Source: FACHB-T130 sp042747725 (GTDB lineage: Bacteria > Cyanobacteriota > Cyanobacteriia > Cyanobacteriales > FACHB-T130). Taken from it: a DNA stretch of 64,000 nt. Below the pieces are notes generated by a model. The model was not told the DNA's origin. It worked only from the letters and a program-made list of their open reading frames with translations, and searched no databases. The stretch covers positions 22,365-86,364 of the forward strand of contig NZ_JBHZGO010000113.1 in assembly GCF_042747725.1 (NCBI RefSeq). Reading direction: 5' to 3'. Below are positions 43,022-51,909 of this stretch, piece by piece; positions within the stretch are counted from its first letter, which is position 1, and every line of letters starts with the position of its first letter. Both the position numbers and the translations under genes were made by a program.

Positions 43022-43380
43022 TGGGGGCAGAGGGACTTGAACCCTCACGACCTTTTACGGTCAACGGATTTTCATTCTCTCGCAGCTTTCGCTACTGCCT
43101 TTTACGACTTTGAGAATTGGACTCTCTCTTTACCCTCGGCTTGACGTTAGGGTAGCTCCCGTCGAGTCTCTGCACCTTCCGAAGAGTTTTGAAGTTTGAG
43201 TTTTGAGTTTTAAATTCACTCAGTTCTCAATCCTCAAGCACTGACTTTGGCTTGGCTCAGGATTGCCATGTCTGTTGCCAGATTTAGGTTTCCCTGAATT
43301 TGAGAGCCGTCACTTGACAGATTTCTCCATCAAGGCCCAGTTTTCTAAGTCCGTAGCGTCTGCCATTCCGCCATGCCCCC
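43022..43380 (-). tRNA. trnL: tRNA-Leu (anticodon UAA) interrupted by a group I intron
   Basis: On the minus strand exon 1 (43380-43347, 34 nt) starts GGGGGCATGGCGGAATGGC and ends GGACTT. Exon 2 (43072-43022, 51 nt) starts AAAATCCGTTG and ends TGCCCCCA. The acceptor stem GGGGGCA/TGCCCCC pairs perfectly and the T-arm is GGGTTCAAGTCCC. The spliced product is 85 nt with a long variable arm, as in class II tRNAs, and an anticodon loop CUUAAAA. CCA is not encoded. The intron splits the anticodon after its first U, the position conserved in cyanobacteria and plastids. Confidence 0.95.
43073..43346 (-). other. Group I intron of trnL(UAA), 274 nt
   Basis: The intron follows a U at the end of exon 1 and ends in G, as group I introns must. 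Conserved core pieces are visible: CAAATTCAGGGAAACCTAA (P-region), GGCAATCCTGAGCC (Q/R region) and GGTGCAGAGACTCGACGGGA (R/S region). No internal reading frame. A TTTTGA-type low-complexity patch in the middle (about 43190-43215) sits where these introns vary in length. It should self-splice. Confidence 0.93.
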
Positions 43381-43544
43381 GGATCGGGAGAAGTGTCGTT
43401 ACGTATCTTCTACAAAACTAACTTCATTGTCTATTGCAACATTAAATGGGGACTTTGTGCAACTATTGCTTTAGTCTCACCAATTAAGCGGCTGATTCCA
43501 GCAAACGGTAAAATATGGACAGTTGGTCGGGTGTCTAAACGGAG

Positions 43545-43567
43545 AGTTCTCTTTTGAGAGACTTTTT
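43545..43567 (+). terminator. Terminator-like hairpin upstream of ndhL
   Basis: AGTTCTC-TTTT-GAGAGACT (one bulged G) followed by TTTTT. It lies 63 bases before the ndhL start with no gene upstream on that strand. It could be an attenuator in the ndhL leader or part of a processed leader. Confidence 0.4.
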
Positions 43568-43629
43568 GGGTTGATGTCCGCACCGGGACGCCGGTATTCA
43601 CGCTCGTTCTTCTACCGCCAGAAAAAATT

Positions 43630-43842
43630 ATGATGGTTGCGATATTGTATCTAGTTTTGAGTGGAGCTTACCTGGTGGTGATTCCCTTCGCCCTGTATGC
43701 CTACCTGCAAAAGCGGTGGTATGTTGCTAGCTCCTTTGAACGCAGTTTCATGTATTTCCTGGTTTTCTTTTTCTTCCCAGGTTTGTTGCTTCTCAGTCCA
43801 TTTTTGAATTTTCGACCCCAGCGGCGGCAAGTTCAGAGTTAA
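43630..43842 (+). CDS. ndhL: NAD(P)H-quinone oxidoreductase subunit L
   Basis: 70 residues; ATG 43630 or the ATG one codon later. Two membrane helices, ILYLVLSGAYLVVIPFALYAYL and FMYFLVFFFFPGLLLL in outline, are separated by KRWYVASSFER. This is NdhL (formerly IctA), a small membrane subunit of the NDH-1 complex, which drives cyclic electron flow, respiration and CO2 uptake in thylakoids. The ndhL-DUF3007-trpA order seen here is common in cyanobacteria and confirms the call. Confidence 0.94.
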   Translation: MMVAILYLVLSGAYLVVIPFALYAYLQKRWYVASSFERSFMYFLVFFFFPGLLLLSPFLNFRPQRRQVQS

Positions 43843-43866
43843 GGTTTGTCGTTGGGTAAGCGCTAA

Positions 43867-44178
43867 ATGCGACGAATTGACATCATTGGAATTGGCATCG
43901 GCGTCTTTGCCGCCGGTGGAATTGCGTATTTGCTGTTGCGGGTAGCGGGGCTAGATAGCCTGGAAGCTGGTATTTGGAGTCAAGTTTTCCTGGTGGGTGG
44001 GTTGGTTGGCTGGCTGCTGACTTACCTGTTCCGAGTGGGAACGAAACGGATGACCTATAACCAGCAGCTGAAAGACTATGAAGAAGCCGTTTTACAAAAG
44101 CGACTGGAAGAAATGACGCCAGAAGAACTGGCTGGGCTACAAGCTGAAATCGAACGGGAAAACAAATTACAAAAATAG
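43867..44178 (+). CDS. DUF3007 family membrane protein
   Basis: 103 residues. Two hydrophobic helices (IIGIGIGVFAAGGIAYLLL and SQVFLVGGLVGWLLTYLF) are followed by a charged helical tail (KRLEEMTPEELAGLQAEIER). This is the DUF3007 family, conserved in cyanobacteria and plastid-bearing eukaryotes. It starts 24 bp after ndhL on the same strand, so it is probably co-transcribed, and a link to NDH-1 or thylakoid membranes is plausible but unproven. Confidence 0.92.
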   Translation: MRRIDIIGIGIGVFAAGGIAYLLLRVAGLDSLEAGIWSQVFLVGGLVGWLLTYLFRVGTKRMTYNQQLKDYEEAVLQKRLEEMTPEELAGLQAEIERENKLQK

Positions 44179-44326
44179 CAGATAGTTGTCAGCGGTCAGT
44201 TGTGTAGGGGTACGGTAATGCTGTGCCCGTATAGGAGTTTGTAGTTTCTTGTTTGCCCCTGACCGCTGATCCTGGAATTGCTAACGCCCGAAGTGCCACT
44301 GATCACTGACCACTGACTTTTGACAA

Positions 44327-45124
44327 ATGACTTCAATTTCTGAGTGCTTTGAGTCTCTGCGCGATCGCTCTGAATGTGCCTTAATTCCCTTTATCACAGC
44401 GGGAGATCCGGATCTGGAGACCACGGCTAAGGCGTTAAAAGTCCTTGATGCCGCTGGTGCTGACATGATTGAGCTGGGCGTTCCCTATTCAGATCCGTTG
44501 GCAGATGGGCCAACGATTCAAGCTGCTGCTACTAGAGCTTTGCAACGGGGAACCCGCTTGGAACAGGTGCTGGAGATGGTATCCGGCGTTAGCCAAGAGG
44601 TGCGATCGCCTATCGTTCTATTTACCTACTACAACCCGATTCTAAACCGGGGCGTTGAACCGTTCTTCAAGCAGATTGCTGATGCTGGGGTGCGGGGATT
44701 GGTGGTGCCAGATTTGCCGTTGGAGGAGTCTTCCGGGCTGCTGCAAACTGCTGCCAGCCTGGGAATTGATGTAATTTTATTGGTAGCGCCCACCAGTTCC
44801 CCAGAGCGAATAGAAGCGATCGCGCGTCAGTCTCAGGGATTCATTTACTTGGTGAGTGTGACTGGAGTGACGGGAATTCGATCTGGACTGGACTCGCGGG
44901 TGCAAGATATCCTTAAGCAGATGCGGAGCATTACGAATAAGCCCATCGGCGTTGGGTTTGGCATCTCCGAGCCAGAACAAGCCCGTCAGGTGAAAGACTG
45001 GGGGGCAGATGCCGCAATCGTAGGTAGTGCTTTTGTGAAACGTTTGGCAGAAGGAACACCAGAACAGGGGCTGGATGCGATCGCCGAGTTTTGCCGAAGT
45101 TTGAAAACGGCGATTACGACCTAA
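44327..45124 (+). CDS. trpA: Tryptophan synthase alpha subunit
   Basis: 265 residues. It cleaves indole-3-glycerol phosphate to indole, which is channelled to TrpB. The TIM-barrel motifs are present: LIPFITAGDPDLETT with the start of strand 1, the catalytic glutamate in MIELGVPYSDPLADGP (with the paired aspartate), FTYYNPIL, and the phosphate loop VGFGISEPEQAR. Length is normal. trpB is not adjacent, as usual in cyanobacteria. It follows DUF3007 by 148 bp. Confidence 0.95.
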   Translation: MTSISECFESLRDRSECALIPFITAGDPDLETTAKALKVLDAAGADMIELGVPYSDPLADGPTIQAAATRALQRGTRLEQVLEMVSGVSQEVRSPIVLFTYYNPILNRGVEPFFKQIADAGVRGLVVPDLPLEESSGLLQTAASLGIDVILLVAPTSSPERIEAIARQSQGFIYLVSVTGVTGIRSGLDSRVQDILKQMRSITNKPIGVGFGISEPEQARQVKDWGADAAIVGSAFVKRLAEGTPEQGLDAIAEFCRSLKTAITT

Positions 45125-45184
45125 CTATTGGCGCGATCTCCGTAACATCTTGAGCAATAGTAACGCCACCGATTCCTGCGCGAA

Positions 45185-45212
45185 CCGACTCTCGTCGGCG
45201 CTTCGCGATCGC
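45185..45212. repeat. REP-like repeat GCGATCGCGAAGCGCCGAC (reverse orientation)
   Basis: The reverse complement begins GCGATCGCGAAGCGCCGACG and continues AGAGTCGG, which can pair with the preceding CCGAC. It belongs with the copies at 29048 and 56898. It lies in the 128-bp gap between the convergent trpA and LOV-kinase genes and may act as their shared transcript end. Confidence 0.75.
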
Positions 45213-45252
45213 TTCTGGCGGCAGATGCATCCATGCGATTAAACTCAGGGAA

Positions 45253-48200
45253 TTAAACGTAGGGAATCAAAGGAATTTCAATCGAAAACTCTGCTCCCTG
45301 CCCTGGTTCTGACACGCACTTGAGCATTCCGCCATGTTTCTCTACCACAATTTGGTAGCTAATGGATAGCCCCAAACCAGTTCCCTTGCCGACTGGCTTG
45401 GTGGTGAAGAAGGGGTCAAACAGACGCTTGATAACGCTCTCTGACATTCCTGGGCCATTGTCTCGAATCCGAATCACAACGACTTGGTTCTTGGTCATGG
45501 GGAATGGGTCATTGGTAATAGGCATCTTCGGCGTGTTAGGGCTTCGAGTCTCTTGCCCATTACCCGTTACCTTTTGACAATTACGGATTTCGGTGCCGAT
45601 GGTAATTTTCCTCGGTTCGGGAAGGCTATCGAGGGCATCAATGGCATTGCTGAGAATGTTCATGAACACTTGATTAAGCTGACCGGCGTAGCAATCGACT
45701 AAGGGAAGATCGCCGTACTCCTTCAAGATTTGAATCCCGCCGTAAGCGCCATTCGGTTTCAAACGGCTATGGAGAATTAGCAAACTATTGTCGATGCCCT
45801 CGTGGATATCCACCGGCTTCATTTCGGCTTCATCCAGACGAGAGAAGTTCCGCAATGACAAGACAATCTGACGGATGCGGTCAGCGCCCATTTGCATGGA
45901 AGATAGCATTTTGGGCAAGTCATCGATGATGAAGTCTAAATCAATCTCTTCCTCCTGCGCTTGAATTGCGGGAACGGCATGGGTGTAGTGCTGTTGATAG
46001 AGGTGTACGAGATCGAGTAGGTCTTGAATGTAGTCGCTGGTGTGGCTGAGGTTGCCGGTGATGAAATTGACTGGGTTGTTGATTTCGTGGGCGATACCGG
46101 CGACCATTTGACCTAAGCTGGACATTTTTTCGGTCTGAATCAGCTGAGATTGGGCTTGTTTGAGATTGTGCAATGCTTGCTCTAGTTGTTGCGTCTGGGT
46201 TTGAGCGGCACGGGCGGCGGCACGACTTTGGGCGTAGAGTTCTGCTTGGTCAATGGCGATCGCTAGCTGATCCACGACGCCTTGCAGTAGCTCAATTTCG
46301 CTGTCAAGCCAGGGACGAGATCCACTGCTATGACTACAGACAATCGCGCCTAGATGACCGGCGTGGGTTTTCAAAGGTAGCAGCAGCACCGAACGAACGC
46401 CCAAATTGCTTAGTAGAGGCACGAGACTTTGCATCTCTCCATTCTCGGCATTTAAGCTGCGATCGCTTGTCAGATCGTCAACCCGCAAAGTCTGGAGTTG
46501 GCGGATTTTCTCGCTCAGGGGATCGAGTTCTTCTGGGGGACACTCGGAGAGCAAACTCGGTCTACTGGCGTCTGTTGTCGCTTCGTGAGTTACGGTCAGA
46601 CTTGCCTGATTGGACTGCGCCCAGCACCACAAATATTGACATCGGTCAACTTTCAACAAACAGCGAATCTCATTCACGGCGGTTCCCAGGATGGTATCCA
46701 GGTCGAGGGAATCTCGAATCTGGCTCGCCAAGCGGAACAGCAAGGCTTCTCGACGTGCCGAGAGGGCTTCTTTCGCCCAAGACCGATCGATGGCGATCGC
46801 TAAAGCGTTGACGACCCACCCCAACGCTTGATGAACGGCTTCGCTAAAGCGTTGGCTGCCGCATACAGCCATGACGCCCACCAGTCGGTCTTCGACAATC
46901 AGGGGATAGCTTGCCAAATAGCTTTCGGGGATTCGCAAACAGCTTTCAGCTACATAATCATCGTACAGGCGGGCTTCCAACCCGCCCCCACACCGATAAT
47001 TACTATCCTGAGTCAGGTAGGGTTGACGAGTTTGAGCCACGAAGCCGACTAGGGAACCGTCTAGAACCTGGTGACGCTGAGCCAACAAATCTTGCCAATA
47101 CAATTCGCTCTGAGAATTAACCCTTGCGGTTGCTTGCAATTCCAAGCGATTGAGTTTTTGGTTAAATGTCCAGATACAAGCAAAAGTTGCATCAAGATGC
47201 TGCACCATTGCTTCCGTACAGCGATTGAGGCTTTCCGATAAAGAGCCAGCCGCGCCCAAGGCGATACCGACTTCTGCTTCTAGGGTGGAGAGGCGCGATC
47301 GCTCCATCAGTGCTGCCTCTGACTGTTTACGACCTGTAACATCCCGGAAATAAACCGATAGACCATCTTGATAAGGATAGCCTCGCACTTCAAACCATCT
47401 CTCCAGAGGCTCATACAACACCTCAAAGTGAACGGTTACTTGATTGGCAACTGCCCGGTGATACTCCTGATAAAAATTAGAATTGACTGTTTCTGGGAAC
47501 TCATCCCAAATACACTGATTAATTAACTCGTCTTTGCTTCTAAATAAAAGTTGCTCTGCCCGCGAGTTCAGATAAGTGAATCGCCATTCGGTATCTAAAG
47601 TAAAGAAGGCATCAGTAATACTTTCCAAAATGTTCCGAGTGCGGTTCTCGCTGTTGACAGCCGCTTCGCGTGCCGCCTGTTCTCTCGCCAAAAGTTGGAT
47701 GCGCTCCTCTTCCTGCCGCTTGCGCTCGTCGATATCCGTGTTCGTCCCAAACCAACTAACGATCCCACCTTCGTTATCACGCACGGGTACCGCCCGTCCC
47801 AGGTGCCAGCGATAGTTTCCGTCAGCCACACTCAGCAGGCGAAATTCAACTTCGTAAGGCTCTCCCGTAGACAGAGAATGACTCCAGCGGGCAATACAAT
47901 CTGGCACATCCTCCGGATGCAGCACATTTTGCCATCCCCAGCCCACCATTTCCTCGAACGTGCGTCTGAAATATTCCAGAACGCGCTGGTTTACATAATC
48001 GAGTGCGCCATCTGGCTGTGCCGTCCATACCTGCTGCGGAATCACTTCAGCCAAGGCGCGAAAGCGCTGTTCGCTCTGTCGTTGTAATTCTTCTGCCCAT
48101 TTGCGCTCAGTGATGTCTTGACGAATTGCTACATATTCAACAGGTTTTCCGTCGGAATTTAAGACGGGCACAATTGTGGTATCCACCCAGTAATAAGTTC

Positions 48201-50388
48201 CATCTTTGGCTCGATTTCTGATTTCGCCATGCCAGACGCTGCCACTACTGATGGTTGCCCACATCTGCTGAAAAAATTCCTTGGGGTGATGCCCGGAATT
48301 GATGATGCGGTGATTTTGTCCGAGCAGTTCTTGTCTAGAATATTGAGAAATTTCGCAGAACTTATCGTTTACATAGTTAATCTTTCCAGTTTGGTCTGTA
48401 ACCGCCACAATTGAAGATTGATCGAGGGCAAACTTGATGTCTGCCACTTCTTTTAAGGATTCAGAGAGTGCCGACTCAGCTCGCTGGCGCTCTTGTTGTG
48501 CATGAGCGTCTTTAATGCTAATCGTCAGGTATCCGGCAATATCAGCCAATGTGGCGATTTCATACTCGCTCCATTTGTAAGGTTGCGGCGAGTCAAAGCA
48601 CAGCAAGCCTACTAACTGGTCGGAATGCTGCAACGGTATGTCAAGCATAGACAGGGTTTGAGCAGCCAACATCACATCAGCCAGAGGTGCTAACCGGAAG
48701 TCTTGGGTGACATCGTTACAGATGAATGAGTCGCCCATCTGTAAGGCATTAAGATATTCAGATGCAACAGCTAAATCAGCCACTAATCCTGAAAGTTTCG
48801 GCATTCCTGGTGGCTCAATGGAGGAAATCACCGTCAAGATACCTTGGTGATTAACCGTTGAATAAGCCACTCGCAGATTAGGGAAATATTCGCTAATTTG
48901 TTTGAGCGTGCGTTCAATTATTTGCTCGACCGACAAACCAGATCGGGTTTTAGTTGAGATGCTGTTGAGCAACTGGAGACGAGTTTTGCTGTTCAGGAGC
49001 GCTGTCTCAGCTCGTTTAGCAAGAGTAATGTCTGTCTGAATGCCAACTAAGTAAAGTAAATCGCCCTTATCTGAGAACACGGGCGAAATTTTTAATTGGT
49101 TCCAAAAAGGTTGATTATCTTTGCGATAGTTTAGCAGCGTAACTTTAATTTCTTTCATTTGGGCGATCGCATTCCTAATTTTGGCGATCGCTTCTGGATC
49201 GGTATCGACACCTTGCAAAAACCGGCAGTTGCGACCAATCACTTCATCTGGCTGATACCCAGTGATTCGAGTAAAAGCCGGGTTTGCGTAGACAATCGGG
49301 CAATCTGGGTGGTTGGGATCGACGATGACAACTCCATCTGAAACTGACTTTACAGCTTGTGCCAGTTTCAGATTTTCTGCTGCGGCTTGACGCAAGGCGT
49401 CTTCAGTTTGTTGATGTTTGGTGATATCCATTACTGTACCGAGCGTGCGAACCGCTGTTGCCGTTTCGCTGTAAAGAACTTTGCCTTTTCCCGCTATCCA
49501 GCGGATACTGCCATTAGGACAGACAATGCGGAATTCAATCTTGTGGTCTGTTTGATCCTGGATAGAAGCAGCGAAAGCCCCGGCGACAAGTTCCCGATCT
49601 TCAGGATGAACGCAATTCAGGAAGCATTCCTGAGTTCCGTCAAAGGTGCCCGGAACTAGCCCCAATAGCCCCTCTAAATTATCAGAGCCTGTCGTATCAG
49701 CTACTTGACTCAAAAGATTAAAGTCCACAATGCTGGTGTGAGAAGCTGCTAGTCCCAACTGAAATCGTGTTTCTTTCTCCCGAAGTGCCGCTTCAGTTTG
49801 CTGTTGATTGGTGATAATGTGTTCGGGATTGGTTAAGTTTTTTCGCAGTTGTAGTTGAGCGATCGCTTGCCTTCCTAATGTCCCCAGCGCTTCCTGCTGT
49901 TCCCGGCTGAAATCTCGCGGCACATCATCAAACGCAGATAGCACGCCTACCATCACGCCCTCAGACGTGACTAAGGGCACACCCGCATAAAATCGGATTT
50001 TTGGGTCGGATTTCACTAAAGCATGGCTAGCAAACCGTTTATCTGACAGCGTATCCCGAACGAACATCAACTCGCGATCGCAGATTTCTGGTTGTAGGAT
50101 GGCATAAGTGCAGAAAGCAACATAGGCGTCAGTGTCTGGGCTGGAAATGCCCAATTTTGACTGGAGCCAATGTTGTTTGCCATCCATGAAGCTGAGCAGA
50201 GCCATCTTCGTCTGACAAATATACGCTGCCAAACGTGTTAGATCGTCGAATGCAGCTACAGCTATTTGAAAATATGCTAGCTCCGGAGGAGCCGCAACGC
50301 TGATGCGATCCGGGATAGAGTCTAGTAGCGGACACCATCCCAGAGCATCAAGCGGGATTGCTCCGTTTCCAGGTATTCTTGCGTTCAT
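45253..50388 (-). CDS. Giant cytoplasmic sensor kinase with a LOV photoreceptor domain
   Basis: 1711 residues. In order: GAF (about 30-190), PAS (205-330), LOV (about 346-457), GAF (460-640), three PAS domains (about 650-1040), two GAF domains (about 1055-1400), a coiled coil, HisKA with the histidine in GIAHEINNPVNF, and HATPase with DNGPGM and GKGTGLGLSI. The LOV domain has the flavin-adduct motif GRNCRFLQG (C388, codon 49227-49225), the flavin contacts N420 and N430 in LLNYRKDNQPFWNQL and Q451 in GIQTD. It should be a blue-light-sensing kinase. The HATPase carries a Pro/Thr-rich insert. No membrane helices. It is divergent from the receiver protein at 51285, a candidate partner. Confidence 0.92.
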   Translation of the reverse strand: MNARIPGNGAIPLDALGWCPLLDSIPDRISVAAPPELAYFQIAVAAFDDLTRLAAYICQTKMALLSFMDGKQHWLQSKLGISSPDTDAYVAFCTYAILQPEICDRELMFVRDTLSDKRFASHALVKSDPKIRFYAGVPLVTSEGVMVGVLSAFDDVPRDFSREQQEALGTLGRQAIAQLQLRKNLTNPEHIITNQQQTEAALREKETRFQLGLAASHTSIVDFNLLSQVADTTGSDNLEGLLGLVPGTFDGTQECFLNCVHPEDRELVAGAFAASIQDQTDHKIEFRIVCPNGSIRWIAGKGKVLYSETATAVRTLGTVMDITKHQQTEDALRQAAAENLKLAQAVKSVSDGVVIVDPNHPDCPIVYANPAFTRITGYQPDEVIGRNCRFLQGVDTDPEAIAKIRNAIAQMKEIKVTLLNYRKDNQPFWNQLKISPVFSDKGDLLYLVGIQTDITLAKRAETALLNSKTRLQLLNSISTKTRSGLSVEQIIERTLKQISEYFPNLRVAYSTVNHQGILTVISSIEPPGMPKLSGLVADLAVASEYLNALQMGDSFICNDVTQDFRLAPLADVMLAAQTLSMLDIPLQHSDQLVGLLCFDSPQPYKWSEYEIATLADIAGYLTISIKDAHAQQERQRAESALSESLKEVADIKFALDQSSIVAVTDQTGKINYVNDKFCEISQYSRQELLGQNHRIINSGHHPKEFFQQMWATISSGSVWHGEIRNRAKDGTYYWVDTTIVPVLNSDGKPVEYVAIRQDITERKWAEELQRQSEQRFRALAEVIPQQVWTAQPDGALDYVNQRVLEYFRRTFEEMVGWGWQNVLHPEDVPDCIARWSHSLSTGEPYEVEFRLLSVADGNYRWHLGRAVPVRDNEGGIVSWFGTNTDIDERKRQEEERIQLLAREQAAREAAVNSENRTRNILESITDAFFTLDTEWRFTYLNSRAEQLLFRSKDELINQCIWDEFPETVNSNFYQEYHRAVANQVTVHFEVLYEPLERWFEVRGYPYQDGLSVYFRDVTGRKQSEAALMERSRLSTLEAEVGIALGAAGSLSESLNRCTEAMVQHLDATFACIWTFNQKLNRLELQATARVNSQSELYWQDLLAQRHQVLDGSLVGFVAQTRQPYLTQDSNYRCGGGLEARLYDDYVAESCLRIPESYLASYPLIVEDRLVGVMAVCGSQRFSEAVHQALGWVVNALAIAIDRSWAKEALSARREALLFRLASQIRDSLDLDTILGTAVNEIRCLLKVDRCQYLWCWAQSNQASLTVTHEATTDASRPSLLSECPPEELDPLSEKIRQLQTLRVDDLTSDRSLNAENGEMQSLVPLLSNLGVRSVLLLPLKTHAGHLGAIVCSHSSGSRPWLDSEIELLQGVVDQLAIAIDQAELYAQSRAAARAAQTQTQQLEQALHNLKQAQSQLIQTEKMSSLGQMVAGIAHEINNPVNFITGNLSHTSDYIQDLLDLVHLYQQHYTHAVPAIQAQEEEIDLDFIIDDLPKMLSSMQMGADRIRQIVLSLRNFSRLDEAEMKPVDIHEGIDNSLLILHSRLKPNGAYGGIQILKEYGDLPLVDCYAGQLNQVFMNILSNAIDALDSLPEPRKITIGTEIRNCQKVTGNGQETRSPNTPKMPITNDPFPMTKNQVVVIRIRDNGPGMSESVIKRLFDPFFTTKPVGKGTGLGLSISYQIVVEKHGGMLKCVSEPGQGAEFSIEIPLIPYV

Positions 50389-51284
50389 TTTTAAGCGCCC
50401 TCTTCTGCGACTGCTGCACTTTTTCTGAGATAGTTGTATAAATGTTTACTCTTATTAGAACCGGATGATGAAGGCACTCTTTGAGACTTACCTCGTCTTC
50501 GTTTCCATTAAAAGCTTTCTTAATAGCTATACGATGTAGATGTTCCCTTACTTAGGAACGTGAACTTAATCTTTTATACTGCATCGCTCAGGTTAGGTTG
50601 GTTGATGTGAGTCACAAACTAAAAGAAACAAAAGAGCAAAGTTTAGGTAGGCGATACCCTCTTCACCGCAATTGCCAAGCCACCAGCCGTCTTTAGGGAA
50701 GGCTAGCTTTTTGGGATCTGCAACAATAAACGCGATCGCGCTTCTGGTTGCAGCCTGTCAACGAAGCGCTTCTAGAGCGACTTGACAGAACCTTCTGTAT
50801 TTAGGATTCCCGTTCAGGATATATTTCTATCACAGACTGATTATTTTTTGATTTAACACACACCCCACCCGCTTCTTCCAGATAATTTTATCTTCAGAAA
50901 ACAGATGCAACTTCAGTTCCGTCTTTTGTTACAATTATTTAAATACATTCCCGTAATTCTTCTATTTACTGCGTAATAATCATCAAGCTATAGTGCGTAT
51001 AGTAGAATCTTTGTTTTAATAAAATTCAATTTTTGTAAAGTATTTTGAGATAGACAAATATTAAACAAACATTTATTAATAAGCAGCACTGAAACACTCA
51101 ACAAAAGTAGAAAAGCTTTAAATTAAGAATAGCTGGGCGGGATAGATGTATTCTACAAAGGAAAGCGATGCTCTCTTACCTACTGGGGCTGACGTTAGAA
51201 TAATTTGGATTGGGCTTTTTAATAGGCTTTGAACCCAATTCAACGAGTGTTAGGTTTTCGTAGACTAAAAACTGGGTAAAGAAG
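50389..51284. other. 896-bp spacer between LOV kinase and receiver protein
   Basis: No gene that I can support. It is the shared promoter region of two divergent signalling genes. AT-rich from about 50840 to 51120 with poly-A/T runs; GC-richer with partial HIP1 sites at 50725-50760. No repeat family from the rest of the window was recognised. Confidence 0.5.
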
Positions 51285-51686
51285 ATGCCTTCAACTTTAA
51301 GTGAGATACCGGCTATCCTAGCAGTGGATGATAGTAGCGTCATGCAGACGCTGATCAAACGTGCCCTAGAGAGAGACTACAGAGTTTTGGTGGCAGATAA
51401 TGCAGTAGATGCCTTATCGGTGATTTACCACCAGCAAATTTCAATTTTATTACTGGATGTTTCCATGCCAGGAGTGGATGGCTTAGAACTCTGTCGCACG
51501 GTTCGGAGTTTACCGCAATTTCACGATTTACCCATCATCATGCTGACAGCGCGAGACGGAGTTTTTGATAAAGTACAAGGGAGGTTGGCGGGTGCAACTG
51601 AATATTTGACAAAACCCTTTGAGGCTGAGCAACTGCGCCAGATTGTTGGCAATTTTATTGATTCAAATTGTTCAACTGAAATTTAA
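51285..51686 (+). CDS. Single-domain response regulator
   Basis: 133 residues, receiver domain only. ILAVDDSSVMQ provides the acidic pair, D58 in LLLDVSMPGVDG the phosphosite, T in IMLTARDGVFD and K in EYLTKPFEAEQL the conserved switch residues. The sequence resembles PatA/PilG-type or chemotaxis receivers. It is divergent from the LOV kinase with no other kinase close, so it is a reasonable but unproven target of that kinase. Confidence 0.9.
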   Translation: MPSTLSEIPAILAVDDSSVMQTLIKRALERDYRVLVADNAVDALSVIYHQQISILLLDVSMPGVDGLELCRTVRSLPQFHDLPIIMLTARDGVFDKVQGRLAGATEYLTKPFEAEQLRQIVGNFIDSNCSTEI

Positions 51687-51772
51687 TTTCCAGCTTTCCC
51701 TAAAAATAGAACTGTTAGCTTAGCAATACTTGTCGGTTAACGTCAGTTGGCAACACGATGCCAGTGGTTCAT

Positions 51773-51802
51773 ATCCCCGACAACTCTTACGAAGTCGGGG
51801 AT
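51773..51802. repeat. ATCCCCGAC/GTCGGGGAT hairpin
   Basis: A 9-bp perfect stem with a 12-base loop, in the 223-bp gap between convergent genes. It shares its arms with the tandem repeat at 16584 and is followed by GAATAATTTAGGA, which is also found beside that repeat at about 16463. Confidence 0.8.
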
Positions 51803-51909
51803 CTCGCGTTCACGAATAATTTAGGACTGGTACAGTAATATCATTCCTGGGTTATTTTACTGATAGCTAATCGCAAAAACATGGGTTAGCCATTAGCCAT
51901 TAGCCATTC

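Noticed and set aside
42947..43144. A 65-codon plus-strand frame overlapping tRNA-Leu
   Set aside because: It reads through the antisense of the tRNA exon and the group I intron, which explain the conservation.
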